Below, one piece after another: positions 1 through 8,833 of a DNA stretch of 64,000 nucleotides (positions within the stretch are counted from its first letter, which is position 1; each line of letters starts with the position of its first letter). This stretch comes from Chlorops oryzae. Its lineage: Eukaryota; Arthropoda; Insecta; Diptera; Chloropidae. A program made the position numbers and the translations under genes. The stretch is from the NCBI GenBank assembly GCA_020466095.1, contig CM035809.1:4194223-4258222 (forward strand). Reading direction: 5' to 3'. Under the pieces are notes generated by a model. That model was not told where the DNA came from. It saw only the letters and a list, made by a program, of their open reading frames with translations, and did no database searches.

Positions 1-110
1 CCTGGGGCAGAGTCCGGAAACTCATTATCAAGCCAAGTTTTTGCTTCCACTGTATTTTTTCCCTTCAGAAAACAGTATTTTATCAAAACACGAAATTCCT
101 TTTTTTCCAT
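1..110 (-). CDS. mariner transposase, N-terminal part (cut by window edge)
   Basis: The minus-strand ATG at 110-108 opens a frame that continues without a stop to the window edge (about 36 codons). It begins MEKKEFRVLIKYCF and includes NTVEAKTWLD, matching from memory the start of the irritans-subfamily mariner transposases, which cut and paste DNA at TA sites. This stretch is the beginning of the helix-turn-helix DNA-binding region. The start is supported by its position about 150 bp inside the terminal repeat, the usual spacing. No lesion is visible, so the copy could be recent, but over 300 residues including the DD34D triad lie outside the window. Confidence 0.85.
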   Translation of the reverse strand, partial: MEKKEFRVLIKYCFLKGKNTVEAKTWLDNEFPDSAP

Positions 111-291
111 TTTTTTCACAATAACAAAAGTTGCTTCACAAAAGACGCTCTATCTCACAAACTAATTGACTTACGGACGTCAAATTTTGACACGAATCAT
201 TTGAAGGTTGCCACTATATAAAAATAATATGCATTTAATACTAGCGACGCCATCTATGCGTCAGACCGGGGACTTATCAGCCAACCTGTTA
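1..291 (-). mobile_element. mariner (irritans subfamily, Himar1-like), 5' end
   Basis: Read on the minus strand, positions 289-263 carry a 27-bp terminal repeat beginning ACAGGTTGGCTGATAAGTCC, which I recognise as the irritans-type (Himar1-like) mariner end. It abuts TA at 290-291, as expected for a TA target duplication. The untranslated leader runs 262-111, followed by an open transposase start at 110. The element runs off the left edge, so the second end, the DDD catalytic domain and full intactness cannot be judged. Confidence 0.88.
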
Positions 292-425
292 AAAATACTT
301 TTTTCGTGACTTCGCTTTCGCAAAATCGCTTATCAAGTCATCAAAGTTGATCGATCGAAGTAAATCAACTTCAATAGTCAGCCTCGACAATGCGGATAAC
401 CGTTCGTCTAACTTAGTTGATCTGT

Positions 426-1043
426 AGGGGAGAGGTGTGTACCTTGGTCCGGATTTCACATTTTTCAATCTAGAAAATTTTGCAGGATGTTTTCTTTAGT
501 TTTTCTTTTATATAAGTTCTCTCATATCCTTCCAACATTAAATGACGAGACATTTATTTTTCTCCTCCTTACCAATAAATAGAAAAACTACTTTTACCAT
601 ACCAATCCAAAACGGTTCAAGGTACACCATGCAAGTGTACCATGGTCCTTTGGTATGTGTACCTTGGACCGTATAAAATAAAAGGAGTAAACTCGTAGCA
701 AGTATGTAAGAAATTAAAAATACTCGTTTATTTGCATATGTCATATTGTTTAAAACGGAAAGTATTTAAGTCTTCCTTTTTTCTCGGCACAAAAGTCTTA
801 AGATGGATGAATCATTTTCTACGCTTAAATCAGGCTCTATAAATCATCTTGAAATTGAATCTTTTCTTTCGAAACTCTTTTCGGTATGGTTTTTCGTTAT
901 CTTTCGTTATTTTCTAAAGAAAAGAGAGACAATTTTCTAAATTCGATCAAAATAAGAAACAGCAAGCTAATATTCATCTAAAATTTGTACCTTAGACCGG
1001 TCCAAGGTACACTTGTAAGCATAAGTCCGAGGTACACCTTCCT
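426..1043. repeat. Cluster of inverted TGTACCTTGGACC motifs, possible transposon
   Basis: At least seven copies of a 13-16 bp motif (core TGTACCTTGGACCG and variants) occur in both orientations at about 436-451, 616-628, 635-648, 657-672, 985-1000, 998-1013 and 1025-1038. The outer ends resemble each other in inverted orientation (left ..AGAGGTGTGTACCTTGG, right complement ..GGAAGGTGTACCTCGG). That would suit a transposon with subterminal transposase-binding repeats, but I see no convincing target duplication. No protein is recognisable between them. Confidence 0.45.
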
Positions 1044-1219
1044 GTTGTTTTAAAAAATATCATCTAAAAATTTATATTTTGGAATCAAAACAAAAGAAGA
1101 ACTCATGCTATGTTTTGAAAATAAGTAAAATTTTTATGATTTATTTGTAAAATTAGAAAATTTCGATTGAGTTGTGCACCAAAGCTTTTGCATTCGCCTT
1201 AAAAAAAACTTTTTTGCAC

Positions 1220-1914
1220 TGTTGTGAGTCTCTCCCAAACTCACATGTGGTCACCTTAAACAGAGAGCAAAAGGCAGTGACCTGCATTTATGAATTTCTA
1301 CTTCAAGGTGATTCCATGCTACTCAAAAGCACTGTCCAGCGTAAATTGCTGACAAATGCAAACATGCAGTTCGGCCGCTGGTAACAACAACAACACCGGC
1401 ACAGTATAAGCACGATTGACAAACATCAGCACTACAACAGCAAATGCACAATTGCAATTCGATCGCTGGCAACAACAAAAACAACTCCACTAAGTGAACG
1501 GAAGTAAAGGCAACAACAACAGTATGGCAATGTTGGTACAATTGCAGGTGAAGGTCGCGGTCAAGATTATGCAATATGTTCTGGAAGAATCGACGACGAT
1601 CGCGAATCATGGGAATATTCAATATTGTAAGATCAGCAATATTGATCTATAAAAACGGAGCTTCGACGACTGGAAGCCCAGACTCAGTTTGAGACTCGAC
1701 TTAGACTTCTTCTGCGAGCGTACTCACCCACGGGCCACGACGTCGGAAGCATAGGGCAGTTTCAAGTTAGGATAAGTAATTCTGTTTAGACCTAAGGATT
1801 CAAACCTTAAATAAAAGGATTAAACCTTAGATAAAATCTTTTATTTAAAAGGAAATATAGGAACTATTATACGCTCGACTCCGTCTGAGCGCTTCACTTC
1901 CTTAGATCCCAACA
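1220..1914 (+). repeat. 5' LTR (695 bp)
   Basis: Begins TG and ends CA, and is repeated almost base for base at 6454-7212. It contains a TATA box, an initiator-like TCAGTT and AATAAA at 1810-1815, so U3, R and U5 can be placed roughly. Compared with the 3' copy it lacks one 64-bp unit near its right end. The short reading frames inside it occur in both LTRs only because the LTRs are copies of one another. Confidence 0.92.
1648..1689 (+). promoter_or_regulatory. LTR core promoter (TATA box and initiator)
   Basis: TATAAAAA at 1648-1655 is followed about 30-38 bases later by an arthropod initiator-like TCAGTT at 1684-1689. This is the likely transcription start of the element (U3/R border). The same sequence is in the 3' LTR, where it could drive transcription into downstream DNA. 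Confidence 0.6.
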
Positions 1915-1919
1915 TTATT

Positions 1920-1938
1920 TGGCGCAGCCGGTATTCGA
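1920..1938 (+). other. Primer-binding site (tRNA-Ser type)
   Basis: TGGCGCAGCCGGTA begins five bases after the 5' LTR. It is complementary, with one mismatch over the first 13-14 bases, to the 3' end of insect tRNA-Ser including CCA. tRNA-Ser priming is typical of 17.6/297/ZAM-type insect gypsy elements. Confidence 0.7.
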
Positions 1939-2027
1939 CTGACTTTCAGTTGGATGAGAACTCAGTTTCCTCAAAGCTTTGAACAAAATTATATTGATCG
2001 CTATGCAGCTTGGCGCATTTTGCTAAG

Positions 2028-2286
2028 TTGGAATTGTGTCAATTTTAATTAGCGACTAGTTGCTACCACAGGGCAAAAAAGCTTATTATGCTGCATGCGA
2101 GATTGTAATTTTTGAGCAAAGATTATATTGTCAAGGATATCTTGCCAATGTATCTGGGCAAAAAAAGCTTAGAAGAGATATTGAAACATAATTTAATATT
2201 CAAAGTGTACATACATGAACGGCTATAAACGAATTTCGCCTGTGATTGGAATTGTGTCAATTTTAATTAGCGACTAGTTGCTACCA
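2028..2286 (+). repeat. 41-bp direct repeat in the retroelement leader
   Basis: The sequence starting TTGGAATTGTGTC and ending GTTGCTACCA occurs at 2028-2068 and again at 2246-2286, identical by eye, in the untranslated leader between the primer-binding site and gag. Function unknown; a packaging or dimerisation signal duplication is possible but is only a guess. Confidence 0.75.
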
Positions 2287-2571
2287 AAAACAGCCGATCA
2301 ATTCATTAGCACGATTGTATGGTAAAACACAGGTCAATATTTTTTAACGCAAGTAAATATATTTTTTTGAATCCTGGCGTCTGGGCAGAATTATTGAAAT
2401 AATATTTGTTTTACAAGAATCGACGGTAGCAGTTACCAAGTACAAGAAAATTAAATCAACGATTACACCAAGCAATGTGGTGCAGAATAAAAAGAATCAA
2501 AAGTTCCCAGGAAATCAACACATCAATCAACACATTCAACATTCCAGAAGGAAAGAATAAATAAAACGAAA

Positions 2572-2580
2572 ATGGTAAGT
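2572..2580 (+). promoter_or_regulatory. ATG directly followed by a consensus splice donor
   Basis: ATG at 2572-2574 is followed at once by GTAAGT, a consensus 5' splice site, about 110 bases before the gag start. In gypsy-group elements with env, the envelope mRNA is made by splicing a short leader to a far acceptor. Here no env is recognisable, so this may be a relic donor or may splice the non-coding 3' half. Confidence 0.45.
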
Positions 2581-2683
2581 AAAAATATTTATTCGATTTA
2601 ATTGCTCGGAGTCCTGTCTGATAGAACAATCCTTATTAATTCGAAACGGGAAATGAACTAAACGCCTACAAACACATAAAAAA

Positions 2684-3310
2684 ATGTCTCCGATTAATTT
2701 AACAAGGTTAGCAATAGCAAAGGATTTGGAGGATCATGCAGTAAATTTTAGAAGAGGTTATACTAATAAATTTTTAGATAAAACACCCTTACTAGAAAAT
2801 CAACAAATTCGTTGTTCCTTTTGCAATATTGAAGGTCACTCTTGGGATTTCTGCTTAAAAAGAAGGAACACACCTTATTGCACAAGTTGTGACCAGTATG
2901 GTCATGAATATAGCGTACGGTGCAATATGAGGACCACAAGCCAAATTTTGAAATCATGTACTTATTGCCGAAGAAATGGGCACTTAGAGAGCACGTGTTT
3001 CAGTAAGATGCGAACTTTTTTTTGTAAAATTTGTCGAATGAATGGTAACAAGAGTAACATATTTTGCACACGAAAAAAGAAGAAGAATATTACGGAAGCA
3101 AGGCAGTACCAGAATGGGGCACAACCTAATAGAGGAGAAAGACGAAACAGGGAAAATCATACTTATAAAGTTATGGCAAACATTTTTGATTCAAATAGCA
3201 CAAGAATTTTTAATTTGTACAATCAGGAAAACCCCCAGCGGCCCGGTCTTGGCCGACAGACCGGAATGCCCAGACAGAGCGAGCATATCAAGGGCCAAAT
3301 CAACGTCTAA
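2684..3310 (+). CDS. Gag-like nucleocapsid protein with CCHC zinc knuckles
   Basis: The ORF has an ATG at 2684 and encodes 208 residues. Three zinc knuckles are visible: C44-C47-H52-C57, C66-C69-H74-C80 and C92-C95-H100-C105. A fourth, degenerate one has Asn instead of His (C114-C117-N122-C128). Such knuckles bind genomic RNA in retroelement Gag proteins. Only about 43 residues precede the first knuckle, so there is no room for a normal capsid domain; the Gag looks cut down to nucleocapsid. A basic, Asn/Arg-rich tail follows. The stop lies in an overlap with a frame shifted by -1 (3214-3582), where an AAACCCC heptamer sits in the correct phase for -1 frameshifting. Confidence 0.8.
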   Translation: MSPINLTRLAIAKDLEDHAVNFRRGYTNKFLDKTPLLENQQIRCSFCNIEGHSWDFCLKRRNTPYCTSCDQYGHEYSVRCNMRTTSQILKSCTYCRRNGHLESTCFSKMRTFFCKICRMNGNKSNIFCTRKKKKNITEARQYQNGAQPNRGERRNRENHTYKVMANIFDSNSTRIFNLYNQENPQRPGLGRQTGMPRQSEHIKGQINV

Positions 3311-3582
3311 ATTTGAAAACAACAGAAGACAAATCAAAAAATTATATAGAATTAGAGGAATTAGACATAAATAGGATTTTCTTAGATGATGTAGAGGAGA
3401 AACAGATCACTATAAATGGCATTAATTTTGAAAAAGGAAAACAGATCACATGTATAAAAATAGACGGTAAAAAAGAATGTTTATTGAAAAAGAAAAAACA
3501 AAGGACTCATTTCAACGACAATGTCGTGGTTCACTTTTACGAAAGTGATATACCAGTTATGAACAGAGAAATCGGAAATTGA
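3214..3582 (+). CDS. Frame -1 to gag, possible Gag-Pro linker ORF
   Basis: This frame is open from just after a stop at 3211-3213 to a stop at 3580-3582 and overlaps the end of gag by nearly 100 bases. It has no convincing ATG, so it would be reached by -1 frameshifting near 3229-3235. The product is Lys/Glu/Asp-rich with no domain I recognise. It ends shortly before the protease motif, which is in the third frame, so either a second shift or an indel separates them. Confidence 0.45.
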   Translation, partial: FVQSGKPPAARSWPTDRNAQTERAYQGPNQRLNLKTTEDKSKNYIELEELDINRIFLDDVEEKQITINGINFEKGKQITCIKIDGKKECLLKKKKQRTHFNDNVVVHFYESDIPVMNREIGN

Positions 3583-4706
3583 AACCATCAAAATTAGATG
3601 AACAAGCACATTTAATAACTTATTTTCATTCCCAAAAAGTAGAAACTCTAAGTGAGAAAACTGCTGAATTTGCAAAAAGTAAAAACGAAGATAAGAACCA
3701 GTTTTTGGTTTTATTTTTATCTTTTGTGTTACATATCTTCGCAATTTTAAAGGAAAACTTATTTAGTTTGAGCAATGAAATAAGCAAATGGTTAAAAAGC
3801 AAAATTAAAGAACCTTGTAGGAACCTGATTAGAAGTAGCCCCCAAATCTTTAATACGCATTGTTCAAGTTCAGTGTCAGACGACGCGTTTATAGTATTTC
3901 CTTGTGGAAAAGCTATAAATGATAGGGTTGCCTTGTTAGTGGACACTGGGCCGGATAAAAGTTTGATGAAATCAGATGTATTGAAAATAGGAACTGATTC
4001 AGGAAAAGGCAGGTTTGGAGAAAATATAGACATTCAGAAAAACGTAGAGATTATGCATTCAGAGCTAAGACAATCAGAGTCACTTCAACTCGTCGTTCCC
4101 AACATCGATAAGATTTGTATTGCAGAGGCAATTACGATCAAAGCGAGGGAAGCGAAAGTGGCACCGATTTGCGAGAAATTAGTGTTGGACTGTAAGGAAA
4201 TTGAGAAAGAAGTTAATGATAAAAAGGGACTATCTAGCGGTGGGAATGTTGTGAATAAAAAGTCTAATGAATTGGGACATGAGTTCGACGAGGAGGTCGA
4301 GGATAATTTTTGTGGTAAAAATAGTAATAAAGAAGTTGAATTCGACAAGGAGGTCGAGAATAATTCTTGTGATACTAGAAGAGATGGTACTACTGGTAAT
4401 AAAGAAGTAGTTGAAGAAATTTTGAAAGGAAATTCACCAGATAGAGATAGAAATCCCCATGAGAAGGTATCAGTTGAAAATGTAAACCTAAATGAAGAGT
4501 CAGAGGTTAGAGAGCTGACGTTGTACGAGTATTTCAAAAGTCCGAATGTAATGCAAATATCAATTCAAAAGGTTCTCTCCATTGTAAAAGAATCTGTTCT
4601 CAAACAAAGCAAATCTAAATTAAAAATCTTGCAAACGAAGATAAAACATACAAGAGATTTACAAGATCTAGACAATATTTTCGCCCATAACTATAATGTG
4701 CCGTAG
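3549..4706 (+). CDS. Retropepsin-like protease motif with acidic tail, no RT
   Basis: The open frame starts after a stop at 3546-3548 with no obvious ATG; the largest uninterrupted stretch is about 375 codons. The aspartic protease signature LVDTGPDKSLM has its catalytic Asp-Thr-Gly at 3942-3950. The rest of a retropepsin fold, including a clear flap, is not obvious. Downstream (about 4050-4706) the product is rich in Glu, Lys, Asp and Asn with internal repeats (EFDEEVED.., EFDKEVEN..) and matches nothing I know. Errantivirus protease is normally followed by reverse transcriptase; here the frame simply ends at 4706, so the element cannot copy itself. A hydrophobic run near residues 40-65 could be membrane-associated. 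Confidence 0.6.
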   Translation, partial: YTSYEQRNRKLKPSKLDEQAHLITYFHSQKVETLSEKTAEFAKSKNEDKNQFLVLFLSFVLHIFAILKENLFSLSNEISKWLKSKIKEPCRNLIRSSPQIFNTHCSSSVSDDAFIVFPCGKAINDRVALLVDTGPDKSLMKSDVLKIGTDSGKGRFGENIDIQKNVEIMHSELRQSESLQLVVPNIDKICIAEAITIKAREAKVAPICEKLVLDCKEIEKEVNDKKGLSSGGNVVNKKSNELGHEFDEEVEDNFCGKNSNKEVEFDKEVENNSCDTRRDGTTGNKEVVEEILKGNSPDRDRNPHEKVSVENVNLNEESEVRELTLYEYFKSPNVMQISIQKVLSIVKESVLKQSKSKLKILQTKIKHTRDLQDLDNIFAHNYNVP

Positions 4707-5479
4707 CTTTATTTAAAATTCAAAATACTGTCCCAAAACATAGGTTCATCTCATCTAAAACGAGAGCTGACTGTTTTTATATCTAATCATTACTGTCACA
4801 AAAAATTTCTTTTTAATATCGCTTGCTGCGATGTCTAAATAAGGAATGACAACGAAAAATAAAAATATAACTCAAATAAATTCCGTTACAAATAGAAAAA
4901 AAAAAACATTTTTTTTAAACATTGCGGTTATACGAATTTTCAAGTTTTGGAAAATCTATTTTGTCTCAGACGTTTCACCTCTCCAGGTAAAGAATTTCAC
5001 GACGTCGAAATAAGCAGGAGGGGCTCAGGGCAAATAATGTCTACTTTTATTATCTTTCAAGCTAAATCAACGAGAAGGATTGGAAGAATTTAAGAGAGGA
5101 AAAAGGAGATATAAAAAGTTGGTAATATAAAAAAACACATATATACAAATATTTGCAAAATATTGGTATATATGTATGTACATATATCAAGAGACATCTA
5201 ATTCAAAATAATACCTTGAAAGCATAGGTATTTTTGCACTTATAACTAAGTTTGAATGAAAGAAAAATGTATATATATATATATATATATTCAAATACAA
5301 ATTATATATATATATATTGAAAAAAAAAAACTAAATAGAAAGAATATAGTAGAATAGAAGTATTTTAAAACCATTCACTGAATAAAAGAGAATGTTAAAG
5401 CAAAAAATTATTAAGAAAATGAAAAGCAAATTATATATAATATGTAAAATGGAAAACAGAATAAGATAAAGAACAAAAA

Positions 5480-5510
<31 letters not shown>

Positions 5511-6440
5511 TAAAATAAATAAATAAAAATTACAAGAAAAAGTAAATAACAAATTTTTATCAATTTTTAATTACGGTGACGGGTACATCATAAGAAAACA
5601 ATATATATATTATTAACTGTGAAAACAAACGGTAGAAAAAAATTATATTCATAGACAAAAACCTCAAAGTATAGGTACCTAACAAAACTTTTGTTTTTGA
5701 AACTCTTATAAACAAAGTACAATTTTAGAAAAATAATGGAAAAAAAAGAATTATAAAAGAAAATTTGAAATTGAACAATAAAAAGTAAACAATAAATAAA
5801 GTATACATGATTGTTAAACAAGCTGCAAGAAAATGAATTCAAAACATTATATAGATAATAAGAAAGTATACTATGAAATAAATTTTATATATTAGATTTA
5901 AGCCCAAAGAATGGCCTGGATACGCACTATCAAAACAGCGGGAGTATCACTTAAAGAACAGCAGTGGTATACCTCAAACACGCATAGACATAAATTTCAC
6001 GATTCATCATTTGCCTAAAAACAACGTCTTCGCCAGCCTTAGGCAAACATCTAAATTTCTTAACCACCATTAAAAGACAATCACCTTAAACGCTTCAACA
6101 TTGTCTCCTTTGAATCATGAAGCAACCAAGCAACAGTAACGATGCATACGGTATACATCATATGTTAACATTTTTCGTTCATCTAAATCATCAACAACTA
6201 GTACGCGACTTCATTAAGAAGGGGAGAGGAGGATGGTTGTCCCTCAATTAAAAGTTCTGAACAGCCTGCCTGCATTATTTTTTCTTCAAACAACGTCTAT
6301 GTGATAACAACTTTCAACAGCAACATTAACATGAAAATCATCTAGTAAAATCTCAACCGCCGCAGTTTAAACGAACTGATGCATGACAAAAAAACATCCA
6401 GTTCGGAGTTTTCTATCGTCGCCTTGTTGCAACTTTCTTC
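4707..6440. other. Non-coding 3' half of the LTR element
   Basis: About 1.7 kb, very AT-rich, with TA microsatellite runs at about 5270-5310 and 5490-5512. No conserved pol or env motif is visible. Between about 5900 and 6200 base composition becomes normal again and may hold heavily decayed env or pol sequence, but I cannot identify it. The short ORFs here are what AT-rich low-complexity DNA produces. Confidence 0.6.
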
Positions 6441-6453
6441 AAAGGGGGAGGGA
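6441..6453 (+). other. Polypurine tract
   Basis: The all-purine run AAAGGGGGAGGGA lies directly before the 3' LTR, as required for plus-strand DNA priming in LTR retroelements. Confidence 0.85.
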
Positions 6454-7212
6454 TGTTGTGAGTCTCTCCCAAACTCACATGTGGTCACCTTAAACAGAGA
6501 GCAAAAGGCAGTGACCTGCATTTATGAATTTCTACTTCAAGGTGATTCCATGCTACTCAAAAGCACTGTCCAGCGTAAATTGCTGACAAATGCAAACATG
6601 CAGTTCGGCCGCTGGTAACAACAACAACACCGGCACAGTATAAGCACGATTGACAAACATCAGCACTACAACAGCAAATGCACAATTGCAATTCGATCGC
6701 TGGCAACAACAAAAACAACTCCACTAAGTGAACGGAAGTAAAGGCAACAACAACAGTATGGCAATGTTGGTACAATTGCAGGTGAAGGTCGCGGTCAAGA
6801 TTATGCAATATGTTCTGGAAGAATCGACGACGATCGCGAATCATGGGAATATTCAATATTGTAAGATCAGCAATATTGATCTATAAAAACGGAGCTTCGA
6901 CGACTGGAAGCCCAGACTCAGTTTGAGACTCGACTTAGACTTCTTCTGCGAGCGTACTCACCCACGGGCCACGACGTCGGAAGCATAGGGCAGTTTCAAG
7001 TTAGGATAAGTAATTCTGTTTAGACCTAAGGATTCAAACCTTAAATAAAAGGATTAAACCTTAGATAAAATCTTTTATTTAAAAGGAAATATAGGAACTA
7101 TTATACGCTCGACACTGTCTGAGCGCTTGGTTTCCTATACCTCAGCGTTGGAATAAAGGAACGTTTATACGCTCGACCCCGTCTGAGCGCTTCACTTCCT
7201 TAGATCCCAACA
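6454..7212 (+). repeat. 3' LTR (759 bp)
   Basis: Nearly identical to the 5' LTR but 64 bp longer. Near its right end it has two imperfect copies of a unit around ACGCTCGAC..GTCTGAGCGCTT (about 7107 and 7172), where the 5' LTR has one. It ends CCCAACA and is followed by the GCAC target duplication. Confidence 0.92.
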
Positions 7213-8059
7213 GCACAAAAAATTTTTTTTCGCCTTTTTCCACTTGTCTGTATAGCTTGACACCAGGGATCGGCACTAATAATATTTTCATCAATATTAT
7301 CATGACTGATTACGGATTGATCAAGAAATATCATTTTTTTATTTTTGATTACTGAATAAAAAAAAATAAAAATTGAAAATTTAAAATTCCCAAATAATAA
7401 ACAATCCGTATTTTAGATTCTAAAAATTTGGATTGATTCTATGAAAATATTTACAAATTTAAAAATGTGATTTTTTTTAAAAATCCGAAATTTATATGTT
7501 AAAATTATGGATTGCTGGACATTTATTAATCACATTTTAAGAATTATGAATAATTAGATACTTATAATTAGAATAATAAGATTGCAGATTTTTTGAATAA
7601 TCATTAATCAAAATGGCAAGATTGCGGATTTTTTCTGTAATAGTTGATATAGGACATAGAAAATTATGTAAAAATTATCAGAGACACCAGAAGACTCTAT
7701 TATGTTATGTTCGTCCATCTTTTAATCTGTCCCATTGTCTGCTTTAAAACCACAATATTTCATAATGCACTGAAAAATACACCTACTTAAAGAGCTATAA
7801 CTCAGTAAAGCGGTACCTCTTAGAAAAGTGCAAAAAGAAAAACTGCAAAAAACTTTCTAACATTTTTTTTATTAATACAACCAACCAACAAAGATTGCCA
7901 ATTTTTTTTTACAATACAGGCTTGCTTGAGATGATGAGAATAGTGAAGTTTTTCATCTACCCATTTAGTTTCATTCTTAGTTCCCCATTTCATAGATGTT
8001 TGTTTATTTTAATGTATATTTATTTGATTTAGAATTTGAAATATTCTTGAGAAGAACTT

Positions 8060-8125
8060 CTTGTGTGGGGTTTGAACCTGGGAATTCCCGATTTCTAGTT
8101 ATGTGCTCACCCGTGACACCATGTT
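8060..8125 (-). ncRNA. tRNA-like sequence (degenerate)
   Basis: On the minus strand, TGGTGTCACGGGTGAGCAC resembles a tRNA A box, and CCAGGTTCAAACCCC 35-40 bases later resembles a B box (RNA polymerase III internal promoter). A full cloverleaf does not form. A close relative lies at 11070-11132. Confidence 0.45.
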
Positions 8126-8260
8126 TGCCAAACTGAAAACTGTGGATTTTTTTCATTTATAAAATAAAAGTCAAACAAAATTTTGGTTTTTAGGAATGAG
8201 AATTATTGTGCATATTTTTGTTTGAACTTAAATGAGATATTTTCTTCCTATCTCCTAGAA

Positions 8261-8335
8261 CTTGACGTGGCTTAGTGGTTAGCGTGCAAGGCTAGCAATC
8301 TGAAGGGCTTGGGTTCGAACCCTGCCGGATCGAAG
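8261..8335 (+). ncRNA. tRNA-like sequence (degenerate)
   Basis: A-box-like TGGCTTAGTGGTTAGCG at 8268-8284 and B-box GGGTTCGAACCC at 8311-8322, with tRNA-like spacing. The middle could present an AGC anticodon-like triplet, but the D, anticodon and T stems pair poorly, so this is a tRNA-derived sequence rather than a working tRNA gene. It points away from the tRNA-like sequence at 8060-8125. Confidence 0.5.
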
Positions 8336-8833
8336 TAGTTTATTTATTTTTTTTTAAAGCAGACAATGGGACAGATTAAAAGATGGACGAACATAACATA
8401 ATAGAGTCTTCTGGTGTCTCTGATAATTTTTACATAATTTTCTATGTCCTATATCAACTATTACAGAAAAAATCCGCAATCTTGCCATTTTGATTAATGA
8501 TTATTCAAAAAATCTGCAATCTTATTATTCTAATTATAAGTATCTAATTATTCATAATTCTTAAAATGTGATTAATAAATGTCCAGCAATCCATAATTTT
8601 AACATATAAATTTCGGATTTTTAAAAAAATCACATTTTTAAATTTGTAAATATTTTCATAGAATCAATCCAAATTTTTAGAATCTAAAATACGGATTGTT
8701 TATTATTTGGGAATTTTAAATTTTCAATTTTTATTTTTTTTTATTTCAGAATCAAGAATTTTGAAGTGTGGAGTGGATAATAATTAAAAAATCAAAAATT
8801 AAAATTTTTTTTTTGCCGATCCCTGCTTGACAC

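Larger units (their letters stand above)
1216..7216 (+). mobile_element. Non-autonomous LTR retrotransposon (gag/pro only)
   Basis: The two LTRs (1220-1914 and 6454-7212) start TGTTGTGAG, end CCCAACA, and are flanked by the 4-bp direct repeat GCAC (1216-1219, 7213-7216). The internal region holds a primer-binding site, a gag-like zinc-knuckle ORF, a protease motif and a polypurine tract. Reverse transcriptase, RNase H and integrase are missing, so it must rely on an autonomous relative. A 4-bp duplication and tRNA-Ser priming are usual for insect gypsy-group errantiviruses. The LTRs are nearly identical outside one 64-bp length difference, which points to a young insertion. Confidence 0.9.
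7256..8833. mobile_element. hAT-type foldback element with long inverted arms
   Basis: The 8-bp direct repeat CTTGACAC (7256-7263, 8826-8833) flanks an element starting CAGGGATCGGCA and ending TGCCGATCCCTG, as for the hAT superfamily. The arms, roughly 7264-7753 and 8356-8825, are inverted copies; the inner ~390 bp match almost perfectly. The ~600 bp loop carries two tRNA-like sequences (8060-8125 minus, 8261-8335 plus). There is no transposase, so it is non-autonomous. Confidence 0.9.

Noticed and set aside
1323..1622. 99-codon minus-strand frame, repeated at 6557-6856
   Set aside because: Conserved only because both copies lie in the LTRs of one element; no promoter or domain.
5331..5842. 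Membrane-like minus-strand frames in the LTR element
   Set aside because: Produced by AT and TA microsatellite sequence (Ile/Phe/Tyr/Leu only); not an env protein.
8261..8335. Functional tRNA gene
   Set aside because: A and B boxes are present but the D, anticodon and T stems do not pair well enough; kept only as tRNA-like.
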